64,000 nucleotides of DNA, from NCBI RefSeq assembly GCF_004771275.1, contig NZ_RQEV01000009.1, forward strand, positions 124,001-188,000. Direction: 5' to 3'. The translations under genes were made by a program, and so were the position numbers. Source of the DNA: Leptospira fluminis (GTDB lineage: Bacteria; Spirochaetota; Leptospiria; Leptospirales; Leptospiraceae). The notes beneath the pieces are model-generated. The model saw only the letters and a list, made by a program, of their open reading frames with translations, had not been told where the DNA came from and did no database searches. Of this stretch, positions 45,601-55,019 are shown piece by piece. Position 1 is the first letter of the stretch, and each line of letters opens with the position of its first letter.

Positions 45601-48600
45601 TATTTCCCGAATCGGCGCTCGTTTCCAGAACGGAAACACGAGAGCCTGGCCCCGACCATGGATCGGATTTCACTTCGATTTCTTCGCAAAGAAAAGATCC
45701 GGATTCCGTTTCTCGAAGGTTCGGGCGAAGCACGAGCCGAGGGTAAACGAAAATGGGATTCTTATTTTCCTTTCCGCAAATCCGAGAAAGTAGACGACCG
45801 AACTCTTTGCTCGCGATCCTGCTGCGATCCGCTTCCTCCACCGTCCTCGGATTCCGAATCCTAAATTCGAATTTTTCTCTCCAAAAATCCAAGACTTCTT
45901 CCAACTCCGAATTAACGACGTTTCGGAAGTAGAGAATGTCTTCCGGTGAAAATTCGGAGTTCTCCCCGTTTGAAAATTCGGCAGCGCGGACTAGAATTCT
46001 TTTCTTGGCCCATTGCAGAGAATTCCGGAAGGATACGATTTTCTTTTCCGAAAAGATCGGGGGAATCGGATCAGGGGAAAGTGTGACGGTAGAACGAGCG
46101 TTCTCCAAAGAATTTAGATCCTGCAACAGGAATTCGGAATACGGATCCTCATCCAAAAGTCGCTTCTTAAGCTCTCTGAGAGATTTTGCAAAGGCTCCTT
46201 CCAGGCCGAAGTATTTCCGTTCTAGAGCTTCCAAAGCTGCGGCGTCCACTTTCATTCCACCGCCTCCGACGCCGAGAAAGTGTTCCTTTTTGGGGATCGT
46301 AATATTTTTCCAGACGGCAAACAGATCCAACGCTTGGTCCAGCCATCTGTACGCTTCTTTCGATCCTGAAATCCTGGACTTTAATCCGATCGGACTTAGT
46401 TTTCCTTTTCCAAGAGAATCCCCCTCTCTCGCCAAAAGAGGGAGATGCGAACTTGCGGCAAAAACTCCGCTTTCCGACAAAAGCCTCTCCTCTTTCAGGT
46501 GGCGGAAAATTTCCTTCCGACCAACGTCCGGCGGAAAGAACTTTTTGATCATATCTTCGAAAGAACTTCTTAGGTAAGGCCCGGGCTGCTCGTAGATAGC
46601 TTTGTCGTTTAAAACTTGGATCATATCCTTTAAAGGTTTGTCATGAGCTCCGTCCAATGCATTCGTTCGAAATTCGGCTCCGATATCCGCGAGCGCCTGA
46701 TTCCGCTTAGAGGAATTTCCTCCGAACAGTTCGTCCAGACTGGCCGTTTCGGAAATTTCTTCCGCTCGGATTCCGGCTTTCAAAGAGATCAACGCGAACA
46801 ATGCGTCTTTTTTTGCCAAAGGCAAATGAACCGGTTCTAAGGAGCCGGACGCAAAGGAAGAAGGGATAGTTTGAGCCGACGTCTCTTCGGACACTCTTTG
46901 AGGAATCTCTTTCGGAGAAACTTCCTCTAATGCAACTTCTTTGGTGTCGACTTTCCTGCTCCACTCCGCCTCCGGGGCGTCCTCTTTTTCGAAGAAAACC
47001 TCGTTACGATTCTCTTCTAAATGCAGAATTTGGAAATCGGAGGAATCGACTTTTTCCTTTAAACTCTGCCTGGCCATACCCGCCAAGTCTCCTCTCGCAC
47101 CCACGTCGACAAAACGTCGCACTCCCATCTCTCCGAATAGGAGCTCCTGGGTTCGGATCCACTGCACGGGCATCGCGAATTGATAAGCCAAAAGTTCGAT
47201 CAGAATGGTTCTTCGGATTTCGTTCGAATCCAGATCTTTCCGGTTTAGCTTCATGAGTTCCGCGATCTTTTCGCTGCCCGAAGTTTCGTGGATTTTTTTC
47301 AGAAAATCCGCGGAGCAACTGAACGGAAGAGCCACCAAATTCGGTATATATTTACCGTCCAGATCGTGTAAGGGGAGATCCTTCGGGATATTCTTCTCCA
47401 GAGTACTCCTGAACTCGGAAACTCCCGAAAATAGAATCCTGGAATGGAACGGAACGTCGATCCCCTCCAGTCGTATCGTGGTCTTTTTACCCCTTGCGAA
47501 TTTTTTGCAATCCGCCTCAAGCTGTTCTAATGCTTTTATATTTCCGGTGACTGAATATTGCTTATCCCGAATATTATAATTCACTACCTCCAGATGGAGA
47601 CCCGTTTTTTCCTTGGCATCCTCTACGAGTTGCAGGATTTTTTCCTGGTCCAAACCTACATGTCTGTTTCCAAGAACGACACTCATCGCGTAGTCGCTTT
47701 TTCCTTCCTGGTCCCGTGGAACCAACCTTTGCATCGTAAAGCCGCGATTATAAACGATTTTGAATACGTTCTCCGACTGGATAAACCCCCTTGCGGCCAA
47801 GGCCGAAAATTCACCGAGCGAATGTCCTGCAAACGGTGAATTCGGCACCAAGTAGCCTCTCTTTTTCAGAATCGCCCAGTCTGCGAGAGACTTTGCCACG
47901 AGAGCCACCTGAGTGAACTGCGTCAAGTGGAGCACTCCTTTCGGATGCACCCAATTTTTTCCGCCACAATAAATCGACGTGGGATTGTTTCTTACGATTT
48001 CCAGCAAAGAAAAACCTAATTCTTTTGTCGCAGTCCTCTCCGCTTGCGTCCAAATCTCTCTAGCTTCCGGAAATTCCTCTAAAAGCTTCATTCCCATTCC
48101 TTGCGATTGGGAACCTTGACCGGTAAACGCGTAAGCGGTTTTAGCGGGAGAAACGAATGCCTTTCCTCGAAGCTTCGTCTCTCCTTTTTCGTTTTCGACG
48201 GAGACCTCCAGAACCAGATTTCCTTCCTGTTGCGCTACATGATACGCGTTCAGTCTCAGTTCTTCGTCGGGATATACGGGTGATTCGAACCCTTCCTCGA
48301 AGGAAACCAATCTTCTAGGATCTCCTCCACATGCGAATCGGATCAAAATGTTCACCACCTGAGAGGAAGTCCATAGACCGTGCACGATCGGACCGTTCCA
48401 CCCTCCCAGTCCCGCGAATTTGGGATCCGTATGAATCGGATTCGCATCCTTGGAAAAGACGGAATAGGAATCCATAGAACTCGGAGCGGTAAACGTTTCC
48501 GAAACGATCCGATATTTTTTTGCTAACGGTTGTTCCGAGCTTGAATTTTGAAACGTTTCGAAAACCCGCTCTATGCTAGATTTCCGTTTCTTATCGAACT

Positions 48601-51600
48601 TCTCAAAAAGTCTGAACTCCCCGTACTCGGATCGGTTTCCCCGGGAATCCGTCCGAGAAATGTTCCCTTCCGTCTTGAATTTATTCCGAGAGGTTCCTTC
48701 GACGGAAAGGGTGCGAGAGGATTGGAAATGGATGATGTCCCCCGCCTGAACCGTATCCGCTCCCTGCCTCTTCGATATCCAGGAGATGGTGCGGAAGGCA
48801 TCTGCCTCCGCCTCCGAATTTAGTAGAATGCGATGATCGATAGGAATGGAATCGAAACGAAGAAGATCGCCCGTTTTTCCTCTTACTAGAAATCCGGTTT
48901 CAAATTCTGCGAGAAGCTTCTCTCCGGCTCCGATATTTCCTGAAACATAGATAACCAAAGAATCCGCGAATTTATCCACCTTCGAAATTCGAGAGGAACA
49001 CAAAACCGTATCACCTGCCTTCAGACCGGAAAATTCAGGGTACCATTTGAATTTCTGGGATAGATGAAGCAGCTTAAAGAGATCCGTTTTAGGAAAGGAA
49101 AACAGGGAAGAGATCATACTCTTCCAACCGAAGACGACTCCCATCGATAAAGGAGCCGTAAGAGATTCTCCCTCCGCCAAATCCTTACGGAAATAATCGT
49201 TCGTGGCCGTTCTGAACCCGACGATGTCCTGATTCGTCAACGTGAATTCGTTATGCGAAATCAATGATGACGGATTCGGACGTCGATATGTAGGTCTAAA
49301 ATCCGACGTACCATCCAGACTCCATACCTCCGCGTAAAAACCCGAAATCGAATCTGCGCGAAAATGCAAGTCCTCCAGAATCACGGAACTCGGGCGACCC
49401 TCGGAATAGATTCGTCTTTGAAAAGGAATCCGTTTCTGAGCGGAAGGATGATCGAAAAAAAGGACCAGTTCGGCATTGTTCGCTTCCGGAGAAGTCAATC
49501 GGACCGAGGGAATTTCCTCTTCCATCCTAAAAGCGGATATTTCCGTAAACCTACCGGACTCGTCCGTTTTCCAAGAGAAGCGTCCGTATTCTTCGGACGA
49601 AAACAGCGCGGGAATATCGGATATCTTTCCGCCCAGACGCGGATAGGATAGAGCCGCGGAAAGTATGCCTGTTCCTTGAGAGCTCAAGAAGGAGATCCAT
49701 TCCGATCCATCCGAGAAATCTCCGGCGACCCTTCGGACTTCCTTACGGTCCTCGACCTGTAAGATCCGAATTTTATTCGTGTCTACGGCTTTAAATGCAG
49801 GTAAGAAATCTTTCCAAAAATCCGCTTCTATCCGTTCCGCTCCCCGTTTTGTTCCTTCTACGAAGTTCTTCAGAATATGAGCGACCGGCTCGTTTGCTTT
49901 TTGAATTCCGACCAATGCACGAGGACCCGGAATCCAGGCGCATGCTTCGGGACGCATTCCGATACAATGCGAATACCAAAGCGAATCGGAACGAATCCAA
50001 CGCACCAGATCTTCGTCAAGTATCGGAATGAAATTGACAGGCTTGCCGGGGCGCCTGCAAACATCCAGGAAGAATTCCCGGTCTTCCGGAAGGAGATACG
50101 TGTCCTCACCTGCCGGATATTTTTTACTCCATTCTTCGATGAATTTTTCGGGATCGTCCAGTTTCTTCGGATTTTGAAGCAAGGAAACGGCATCGGATTC
50201 CACGGACGTCAGTCGCCCTTCGAAACGATATACCAATTCCTGAAGACGCGATCTGAAACTTATATCTATGAAAGGATGATCCGGCCAATTCCCCTCGGGA
50301 GAACGGAGCCTTTCCCCCGGACATACGAGTTCGACATACCTTCTTAGCACCCGATTATAGGTCATCGAATCCAAATCGCCGAAATAAGGCTTAGCGGTTT
50401 GATTCAAAAGATTGAATATCTTCTCCCGATTCTTTCTCACGTTCTCGCGAGCTTCCGTCGGTTCCACGCCTTTGGTTAGTCTTTCGGCCAATTCCGAAAG
50501 TTCCGTCCAGAGGTTCGAAGCGTAATAAATATCCGCGCCTAATCCCGATTTACCGGAAATCACTCCACCGGCGTCCTTTGCGTCTTTGGTTTTCTTCCAA
50601 TCCTTGGAGCCGGACAATCTAACCAGCTCTTCCTTGATCGGTTGGGACGTCATACATTCCGATGCGGACATCAGCCTGGTACCTAGGAAAACGGCGTCCA
50701 CCGGCTTTTTAACTTTAGGATCCCAATCTCCGGATAACCAAAGAGCTGCGTCCTCAGGAGAACCGATGCCGCCTCCCACCGCTAAAATTACGTTTGATCT
50801 TTTTCGAATGGAAGCGTATGTGCTCTGGACTAAATCCTCCAATTCCTCCCAACTGTGATGTCCTCCGGCCGCACCTCCTTCGATCTGTATCATTAGAGTG
50901 AGATGCGGAACCTTATCGGCGATCTTCAGCACCTTTTGTATCTGTTCTACGGTGCCAGGCTTGAAGGAATTCAGCCAAATTCCGAGCGAAGCCAATTCGT
51001 TTAATAATTTAACCGCTTCTTCCGTATCGGGAATTCCTGCGGAGACGGTCACTCCTTCTATGGGGAATCCTTCCGATTTACATTTCTTGACCAACGGAAC
51101 GTGAAGATTCCAGAGATAAGAGTCAAGATAAAGCAGATTGATCACGATCCCGGTTCCGGAAGGGATGCCGTCTTGTATCCTTTTCAATCTCGCACGAAAT
51201 AAATCCTCAGTAACCTGGCCTCCCCCGGCCCATTCCACGATATAGCCTTCCTTCGCCGCGGCGACGACGATCTCAGGCTCCACTGTCGAAGGAGTCATTC
51301 CACCTCCGAATACGGGAGGACGCCCGGTCCATCTGGAATAACGGTTGAGAGGAAAATCCTGTCCTGAGGAAAGTTTAGCGAATCGTACTGCGTAGTCTGA
51401 CCACGCGTCCGGAAACGTCAAATCCAGGGATCTCGTATACGCGCGAAACCCCTCTTCTTGGCTCAGGTTTTTCGCCAACACAGAGCGTCCTTTTAGGAAG
51501 GGAACGGTAAGTTTCTCTACGAATTCGCCCGGACCGAAAGAAAGGACTAGATGTTTTCCCTCACTCGAAACCATGGATGAAAGGGTCCGATTCCAATCCA

Positions 51601-52645
51601 GCATATCTCTCGCGACCATCGAAGCGAATTCATAGGCGAGATTTTTACGGGATAAACGAATATCGGATCCGTCTCTCGTGTCGTATAACGGAACGGCAAG
51701 ATCTTCCGTTTTCGGGAAAAATCCGATTCGATGAAAATCGGACTGAACGATCTCTACTACTTCTCTTAGAAAGAAGGAATGAAAAGGCATGGACGCATTG
51801 ACGAAATTCCAAGTTTTCAAACCTTCGAATCCGGATCGGGACAGATAGTCTCGGAATTTCAGCAACGCCTCCGGAGATCCTCCGAAAACCTTATCGCTGG
51901 AATTATTCAGTAGACAAAGGCATATAATTTCAGACTTCGAGGAAGAGTTATACTTTTTCAGAATATCCTCGATCGGTCCGTTCGATTCCGGAAAACGCAT
52001 CTGGGCCATGGAAGATGCATTTTCTCCTTTTTTTCCGAACCGACGCATCGTTTCCGGATCCAACGGCATATCAGGATACAGGATTTGTGCCCTGTAGATT
52101 AAAAAGAACATAGCCGCAAAAATGGTTTCGAAATGACGGAGAAAGGAAGCCTTGTCATTAGAGGAGGAAAATAACAAGCCGGCAAAAATCCCTTGGGAAT
52201 GGCCGTAGACTCCGTTTGCACGTTTTCGAAGTTCCCACCAATCCTCTTCGTTTCTTAAAAAGCGGAATAAATTACCAGCCTGAGCGGCGAATACCAGAGG
52301 CACGCTGTACACCGAGGAACGCAGAAGAATCTCTTTCGGGATTCCTTCCGGATTTCTAAACCACTCCCGTAAGGAAAAGCCGTTAGGATACAAAAAGGAA
52401 TATTTTTCAGAATCGACCTGATTCATGCAACGTTCAACGACGGAAAATAAAGAGGAAAAGAATTCCGAATTTTCTCCCTCAGTTTCGTATAGGGAGAGTA
52501 ATTCCGGGATCGGGTTACTTCCTTGACCCGCGAATAAAATGGAGGTAAAAAAGTCTTCGCTACTTTCCCGATTAATGAAAGTTATCGATCCGTTATTCCC
52601 TTTTTCATTCTTTTCTTGTAAATCTTCCATATTCGCAGTCTTCAT
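42662..52645 (-). CDS. fas: Type I fatty acid synthase, single chain (AT-ER-DH-MPT-ACP-KR-KS)
   Basis: 3327 residues with the FAS-I domain order of mycolate-producing actinobacteria and fused fungal FAS. Landmarks: starter acyltransferase GHSQG (Ser150); FMN enoyl reductase from ~440 (FGGGMTPSTVEPEI, GGGIGSPEDA); MaoC-type dehydratase DANPIH (Asp1400, His1405); malonyl/palmitoyl transferase GHSLGEF (Ser1609); ACP GGNSS (Ser1978, phosphopantetheine site); ketoreductase TGAGPDS near 2380 with Tyr2533 and Lys2537 in YSETK; ketosynthase Cys2983, His3137, His3178. No phosphopantetheinyl transferase domain follows the KS, so an AcpS is needed in trans. Release would be as acyl-CoA through MPT. GAGGG precedes the ATG; a TATAAT-like box in the 67 bp upstream may be an internal promoter. 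Next gene (carboxylase) starts 10 bases on. Confidence 0.92.
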   Translation of the reverse strand: MKTANMEDLQEKNEKGNNGSITFINRESSEDFFTSILFAGQGSNPIPELLSLYETEGENSEFFSSLFSVVERCMNQVDSEKYSFLYPNGFSLREWFRNPEGIPKEILLRSSVYSVPLVFAAQAGNLFRFLRNEEDWWELRKRANGVYGHSQGIFAGLLFSSSNDKASFLRHFETIFAAMFFLIYRAQILYPDMPLDPETMRRFGKKGENASSMAQMRFPESNGPIEDILKKYNSSSKSEIICLCLLNNSSDKVFGGSPEALLKFRDYLSRSGFEGLKTWNFVNASMPFHSFFLREVVEIVQSDFHRIGFFPKTEDLAVPLYDTRDGSDIRLSRKNLAYEFASMVARDMLDWNRTLSSMVSSEGKHLVLSFGPGEFVEKLTVPFLKGRSVLAKNLSQEEGFRAYTRSLDLTFPDAWSDYAVRFAKLSSGQDFPLNRYSRWTGRPPVFGGGMTPSTVEPEIVVAAAKEGYIVEWAGGGQVTEDLFRARLKRIQDGIPSGTGIVINLLYLDSYLWNLHVPLVKKCKSEGFPIEGVTVSAGIPDTEEAVKLLNELASLGIWLNSFKPGTVEQIQKVLKIADKVPHLTLMIQIEGGAAGGHHSWEELEDLVQSTYASIRKRSNVILAVGGGIGSPEDAALWLSGDWDPKVKKPVDAVFLGTRLMSASECMTSQPIKEELVRLSGSKDWKKTKDAKDAGGVISGKSGLGADIYYASNLWTELSELAERLTKGVEPTEARENVRKNREKIFNLLNQTAKPYFGDLDSMTYNRVLRRYVELVCPGERLRSPEGNWPDHPFIDISFRSRLQELVYRFEGRLTSVESDAVSLLQNPKKLDDPEKFIEEWSKKYPAGEDTYLLPEDREFFLDVCRRPGKPVNFIPILDEDLVRWIRSDSLWYSHCIGMRPEACAWIPGPRALVGIQKANEPVAHILKNFVEGTKRGAERIEADFWKDFLPAFKAVDTNKIRILQVEDRKEVRRVAGDFSDGSEWISFLSSQGTGILSAALSYPRLGGKISDIPALFSSEEYGRFSWKTDESGRFTEISAFRMEEEIPSVRLTSPEANNAELVLFFDHPSAQKRIPFQRRIYSEGRPSSVILEDLHFRADSISGFYAEVWSLDGTSDFRPTYRRPNPSSLISHNEFTLTNQDIVGFRTATNDYFRKDLAEGESLTAPLSMGVVFGWKSMISSLFSFPKTDLFKLLHLSQKFKWYPEFSGLKAGDTVLCSSRISKVDKFADSLVIYVSGNIGAGEKLLAEFETGFLVRGKTGDLLRFDSIPIDHRILLNSEAEADAFRTISWISKRQGADTVQAGDIIHFQSSRTLSVEGTSRNKFKTEGNISRTDSRGNRSEYGEFRLFEKFDKKRKSSIERVFETFQNSSSEQPLAKKYRIVSETFTAPSSMDSYSVFSKDANPIHTDPKFAGLGGWNGPIVHGLWTSSQVVNILIRFACGGDPRRLVSFEEGFESPVYPDEELRLNAYHVAQQEGNLVLEVSVENEKGETKLRGKAFVSPAKTAYAFTGQGSQSQGMGMKLLEEFPEAREIWTQAERTATKELGFSLLEIVRNNPTSIYCGGKNWVHPKGVLHLTQFTQVALVAKSLADWAILKKRGYLVPNSPFAGHSLGEFSALAARGFIQSENVFKIVYNRGFTMQRLVPRDQEGKSDYAMSVVLGNRHVGLDQEKILQLVEDAKEKTGLHLEVVNYNIRDKQYSVTGNIKALEQLEADCKKFARGKKTTIRLEGIDVPFHSRILFSGVSEFRSTLEKNIPKDLPLHDLDGKYIPNLVALPFSCSADFLKKIHETSGSEKIAELMKLNRKDLDSNEIRRTILIELLAYQFAMPVQWIRTQELLFGEMGVRRFVDVGARGDLAGMARQSLKEKVDSSDFQILHLEENRNEVFFEKEDAPEAEWSRKVDTKEVALEEVSPKEIPQRVSEETSAQTIPSSFASGSLEPVHLPLAKKDALFALISLKAGIRAEEISETASLDELFGGNSSKRNQALADIGAEFRTNALDGAHDKPLKDMIQVLNDKAIYEQPGPYLRSSFEDMIKKFFPPDVGRKEIFRHLKEERLLSESGVFAASSHLPLLAREGDSLGKGKLSPIGLKSRISGSKEAYRWLDQALDLFAVWKNITIPKKEHFLGVGGGGMKVDAAALEALERKYFGLEGAFAKSLRELKKRLLDEDPYSEFLLQDLNSLENARSTVTLSPDPIPPIFSEKKIVSFRNSLQWAKKRILVRAAEFSNGENSEFSPEDILYFRNVVNSELEEVLDFWREKFEFRIRNPRTVEEADRSRIASKEFGRLLSRICGKENKNPIFVYPRLVLRPNLRETESGSFLCEEIEVKSDPWSGPGSRVSVLETSADSGNTFRADTKATQEFTRVLNELCRIGVSFAGKKVLVTGAGPDSIALETVKAFLLGGAEVVLTTTSYSSERVQFYKRIFQRFGVRGASLEVVPFSQGSFSDIRSLSERLSAKKWYPDFLLPFAAVGEENTASALDDSSLLSLRVMLVGVEKLIGELGRSRIASDVSEGKLNVILPLSPNHGMFGRDGMYSETKIGLETLFRKRFSEREEWGSSVRILGSVIGWVRGTGLMEANDLLAPILEDKTGIRTFSKMEMGYLLIGLAAWSQRNQSQEVVKADFTGGLRNVTGLGEILAEIRGEVVSRSKRNSEFRSVLRNLEEPRQEKRIRKLPSQGLRLPEIPVDADLKGFLKEAIPEPEKMVCIVGYAEIGPGGSSMTRWELEKNGSLSLEASLEMAWTMGYVRYQAGEKGRVWTDTQTGEEIPEWQVKERYESEILKHSGIRIVEKKSSGFDPTSIPVFTDIVLEEDFYIPVSGPEEAEELKKAEPEITEIYHNAQSEKWFIKRRKGSVLKVKKAAGIQRRVAGQIPDGWDPERYGIPKDLVRQVDPVTVFNLYCTCEAYLRAGLDPFELFENVHPSQVGTSVGSGMGGMQKLKRLFLDYRLGEERQHDALQEALINVNAAWAVTTYAGIYGVMQTPVAACATGGVSLELARDSILSGKAKFMIAGAFDDLAEESMIGFGDMNATANTDDMAEIGIDPSRVCRPNDVRRNGFLESQGGGVVLLARGDLALAMGLPVYGILGYAASRTDGIQTSIPAPGLGLLSLAAESKTEISPLRNALENFGLDADSIAVAYKHDTSTKANDKNENKLLCTIMGKLGRTPGNLLPVVSQKSLTGHPKAGAAIWQMIGLLQAIEEGTVSGNRNLEDVDFDMNAYSQICFTDESISFGKHDWKAGILTTLGFGHIGALALLLHRNFFWAKLSPDQKREYVQKLGKRNAFALRKYNEIRLDVGAKLYERKTHSFVETEREESVLLNAEFRLPESAKR

Positions 52646-52712
52646 TTCGTCCCTCTGTTCATACCAAATATATTTAATATTATATTGATCATTTTATAAA
52701 ACCATTATGCCT

Positions 52713-53858
52713 TTATTTCGATTGAAGGAGCATCTTAGAAATCACGATACGCTGTATTTCGCTGGTTCCTTCGTAGATTTCGGTGATTTTAGCGTCGCGA
52801 AACATACGTTCCACTTCGTAATCGGTGATAAAACCGTAACCTCCGTGAATTTGGAGCGCTTCCTTCGTTACGAACGTAGCCGCTTCCGAAGCCGAAACCT
52901 TACACATGGCGGATTCCATCGCGTAGTTAGGGAGATGATCTTTTGCCCAGGCGGCGCGATACGTAAGCATCTTGCTTTGTTCCAAACGGGTGTGCATGTC
53001 GGCTAACTTGAATTGAATCGCTTGAAGATCTCCTATCGGTTTTCCGAATTGCTTCCTTTCCTTCGCGTATTGAAGAGATCTTTCAAAAGCACCTTCTCCG
53101 ATTCCCAAAGCTTGGGCAGCGATTCCGATTCTTCCTCCGTTTAAGGTTTCCATACTTATTTTAAAACCTTGGTGTTCTTCACCCAAAAGGTTCTCCACGG
53201 GAACTCGCACTTCGTCTAACGCGAATGCGGTAGTATAACTCCCGCGGATCCCCATCTTACTTTCGTTTTTGAGAATCACGACGCCCGGACTTTCCAAATC
53301 AACGATGAAGGCGGAAATTCCCTTGTGCCTCAGATTACGATCGGAACTCGCAAAGACGATTCCGGTCCCGAGAAACGCTCCGTTCGTGATGAAATTCTTG
53401 CTACCGTTGATTATGAAATATTCCCCGTCTCTCTTATATGTGGTGCTTAGATTGGCCGCGTCGCTTCCGGCATCCGGTTCGGTTAACAAAAAGCATCCGA
53501 TCTTCCTACCCGTTGCGAGATGCGGCAGCCATTTCTCCTTTTGCCGATCGGTTCCGAATCTGTAGATGGGATCACAAGCCAGAGAAGTATGACCCGAAAT
53601 GAGCACTCCTGTGGACGCGCACGCTTTAGAGATTTCCTCGATAATGATGACATAGGAGAGAATGTCCAATCCTGCTCCCTGGTATTTTTCGGGAAGATAA
53701 CTTCCTAAAAAACCCATATCGGCCATTTGACGGATCAGTTCGTCCGGAATTTTATGTTCCGCATCTATGGTCGAAGCGATCGGTTTAACCCTTTCGTTTA
53801 CGAACTGACGAACACTGTCCTGCAAGATGAGCTGCTCTTCGTTTAATAAAAAATCCAT
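52713..53858 (-). CDS. Acyl-CoA dehydrogenase
   Basis: 381 residues, the usual length. N-terminal helical domain (MDFLLNEEQLILQDSVRQF), central FAD-contact strand (GCFLLTEPDAGSDA), and C-terminal helices with LQIHGGYGF then EVERMFRDAKITEIYEGTSE, whose Glu in YEGTSE is the catalytic base of short-chain and butyryl-CoA dehydrogenases. It would oxidise acyl-CoA to 2-enoyl-CoA, or run in reverse with an electron donor. GAGGGAG lies at good spacing before ATG. It sits 30 bp after the hydroxyacyl-CoA dehydrogenase and 67 bp before the FAS, so it may supply or recycle short acyl-CoA primers; that role is inferred. Confidence 0.92.
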   Translation of the reverse strand: MDFLLNEEQLILQDSVRQFVNERVKPIASTIDAEHKIPDELIRQMADMGFLGSYLPEKYQGAGLDILSYVIIIEEISKACASTGVLISGHTSLACDPIYRFGTDRQKEKWLPHLATGRKIGCFLLTEPDAGSDAANLSTTYKRDGEYFIINGSKNFITNGAFLGTGIVFASSDRNLRHKGISAFIVDLESPGVVILKNESKMGIRGSYTTAFALDEVRVPVENLLGEEHQGFKISMETLNGGRIGIAAQALGIGEGAFERSLQYAKERKQFGKPIGDLQAIQFKLADMHTRLEQSKMLTYRAAWAKDHLPNYAMESAMCKVSASEAATFVTKEALQIHGGYGFITDYEVERMFRDAKITEIYEGTSEIQRIVISKMLLQSK

Positions 53859-53888
53859 TTCTAAACTCCCTCGATCTGCGCCTTTTTT

Positions 53889-54737
53889 TTAGGTCTCATA
53901 GCGGTAAAAACCGCGTCCGGTTTTTCTGCCCAGATGCCCGGCTTCGACCATCTTGACGAGCAGAGGACAAGGTCGATATTTGGGTTCCTTAAATCCGCTG
54001 AACAAGACGTTCATAACGGCAAGACAGGTGTCCAAACCGATGAAATCTGCGAGAGTGATGGGGCCCATAGGTTGGTTGGTCCCCAACTTCATTCCTTTGT
54101 CGATTTCCTCCGGTTTCCCTACGCCCTCATAAACCGCAAAGATGGCTTCGTTTATCATGGGGATCAGGACCCGATTCACGATAAAGGCGGGGTAATCCTC
54201 CGATACGCAGGATTCCTTTCCCAAATGTCCGACCAATTCCTTTGCCTTTTGAAAGGTCAAGTCGGAGGTATTATGACCGCGTATGATTTCTACCAACTTC
54301 ATCAATGGAACAGGGTTCATGAAATGAAGTCCTATCACGCTTGCCGGGCGATTGGTTGCGGAAGCTATCCTGGTAATCGAAATTGAGGAAGTATTGGAAG
54401 CGAGAATCGCTCCGTTTTTTACCAAAGAATCAAGTTTTTCGAATATATTTATCTTAACTCTCTCGTCTTCGCTTACGGCTTCTATGACGAAATCACAATC
54501 CTCAAAATCGGATAAGCTCGAGGCTTTTCTTATATTCGAAAGAGTCGACCTTATCTTGGCTTCGGGAAGGCTTCCCTTTTGGAACAATTTAGACAAATTT
54601 CGTCCGATTGTAACAATGGATTTATCCAATTGATGTTCGCTGATGTCATATAACTTAACACGATACTCAGCTTGGCCCAAAACCTGCGATATACCGGATC
54701 CCATTTGTCCGGCCCCTATCACTCCTATGTTTTTCAT
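53889..54737 (-). CDS. 3-hydroxyacyl-CoA (3-hydroxybutyryl-CoA) dehydrogenase
   Basis: 282 residues from ATG 54737, which has GGAGAG upstream and gives the standard length for this family; a longer frame to 54845 adds 36 residues before the Rossmann start and is rejected. NAD site IGVIGAGQMGSGI; catalytic His in GLHFMNPVPLMKLVE with the usual Glu; conserved ending GHLGRKTGRGFYRYE. It interconverts 3-hydroxyacyl-CoA and 3-oxoacyl-CoA, as in butyrate-type metabolism or beta-oxidation. First gene of the lipid operon, facing the AraC regulator. Thiolase and crotonase partners are not in this window. Confidence 0.92.
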   Translation of the reverse strand: MKNIGVIGAGQMGSGISQVLGQAEYRVKLYDISEHQLDKSIVTIGRNLSKLFQKGSLPEAKIRSTLSNIRKASSLSDFEDCDFVIEAVSEDERVKINIFEKLDSLVKNGAILASNTSSISITRIASATNRPASVIGLHFMNPVPLMKLVEIIRGHNTSDLTFQKAKELVGHLGKESCVSEDYPAFIVNRVLIPMINEAIFAVYEGVGKPEEIDKGMKLGTNQPMGPITLADFIGLDTCLAVMNVLFSGFKEPKYRPCPLLVKMVEAGHLGRKTGRGFYRYET

Positions 54738-54875
54738 GGTTCTTCTCTCCGTTTTTCGCTTAGCAAAAAAATCCCGCGCCTGTATTCTAAGCCTCGAAAA
54801 GGCTTTCGAAGACGAAAAAGACGCGGAGAAAACTGAGCGAGTCACTTAACGATACCGATGATCCTTTACCGAAAT

Positions 54876-54892
54876 TTCTTTCGCTTTCTGAT
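54876..54892 (+). repeat. Copy 1 of 17-nt direct repeat, candidate AraC half-site
   Basis: TTCTTTCGCTTTCTGAT matches the copy at 55003-55019 at 16 of 17 bases, 127 bases start to start (about 12 helical turns). AraC proteins commonly bind ~17-bp directly repeated half-sites, sometimes with looping between distant ones. Confidence 0.5.
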
Positions 54893-54939
54893 CTTCGATT
54901 TTAGTATACGAATCGCGCTCGGATATTGCTTGAATGAAG

Positions 54940-54951
54940 CGGCTTAAGCCG
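54940..54951. repeat. Perfect 12-bp palindrome CGGCTTAAGCCG
   Basis: Self-complementary site midway between the direct repeats, extended by AA/TT on either side of a G-G mismatch. A dimeric regulator such as a TetR-type protein (common in fatty acid control) could bind here; none is encoded nearby. Confidence 0.4.
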
Positions 54952-55002
54952 GTTGTTTTATTTTGAACAATTCGGCTATCGTAAATATTTATTCCGCTTC
55001 AC

Positions 55003-55019
55003 TTCTTTCGCTTTCAGAT
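55003..55019 (+). repeat. Copy 2 of 17-nt direct repeat, candidate AraC half-site
   Basis: TTCTTTCGCTTTCAGAT, 40 bases before the start codon of the AraC-type gene, a position suited to autoregulation. Confidence 0.5.

Noticed and set aside
44877..46577. Long plus-strand open frames (44877-45377, 45936-46577) antisense to the FAS
   Set aside because: Shadows of the FAS codons; Ser/Pro/Arg-rich products with no domain.
42662..52645. Polyketide or PUFA synthase
   Set aside because: Domain order with C-terminal KS, FMN-type ER following the N-terminal AT, and MPT next to ACP fits FAS-I, not a PKS or Pfa-type synthase.
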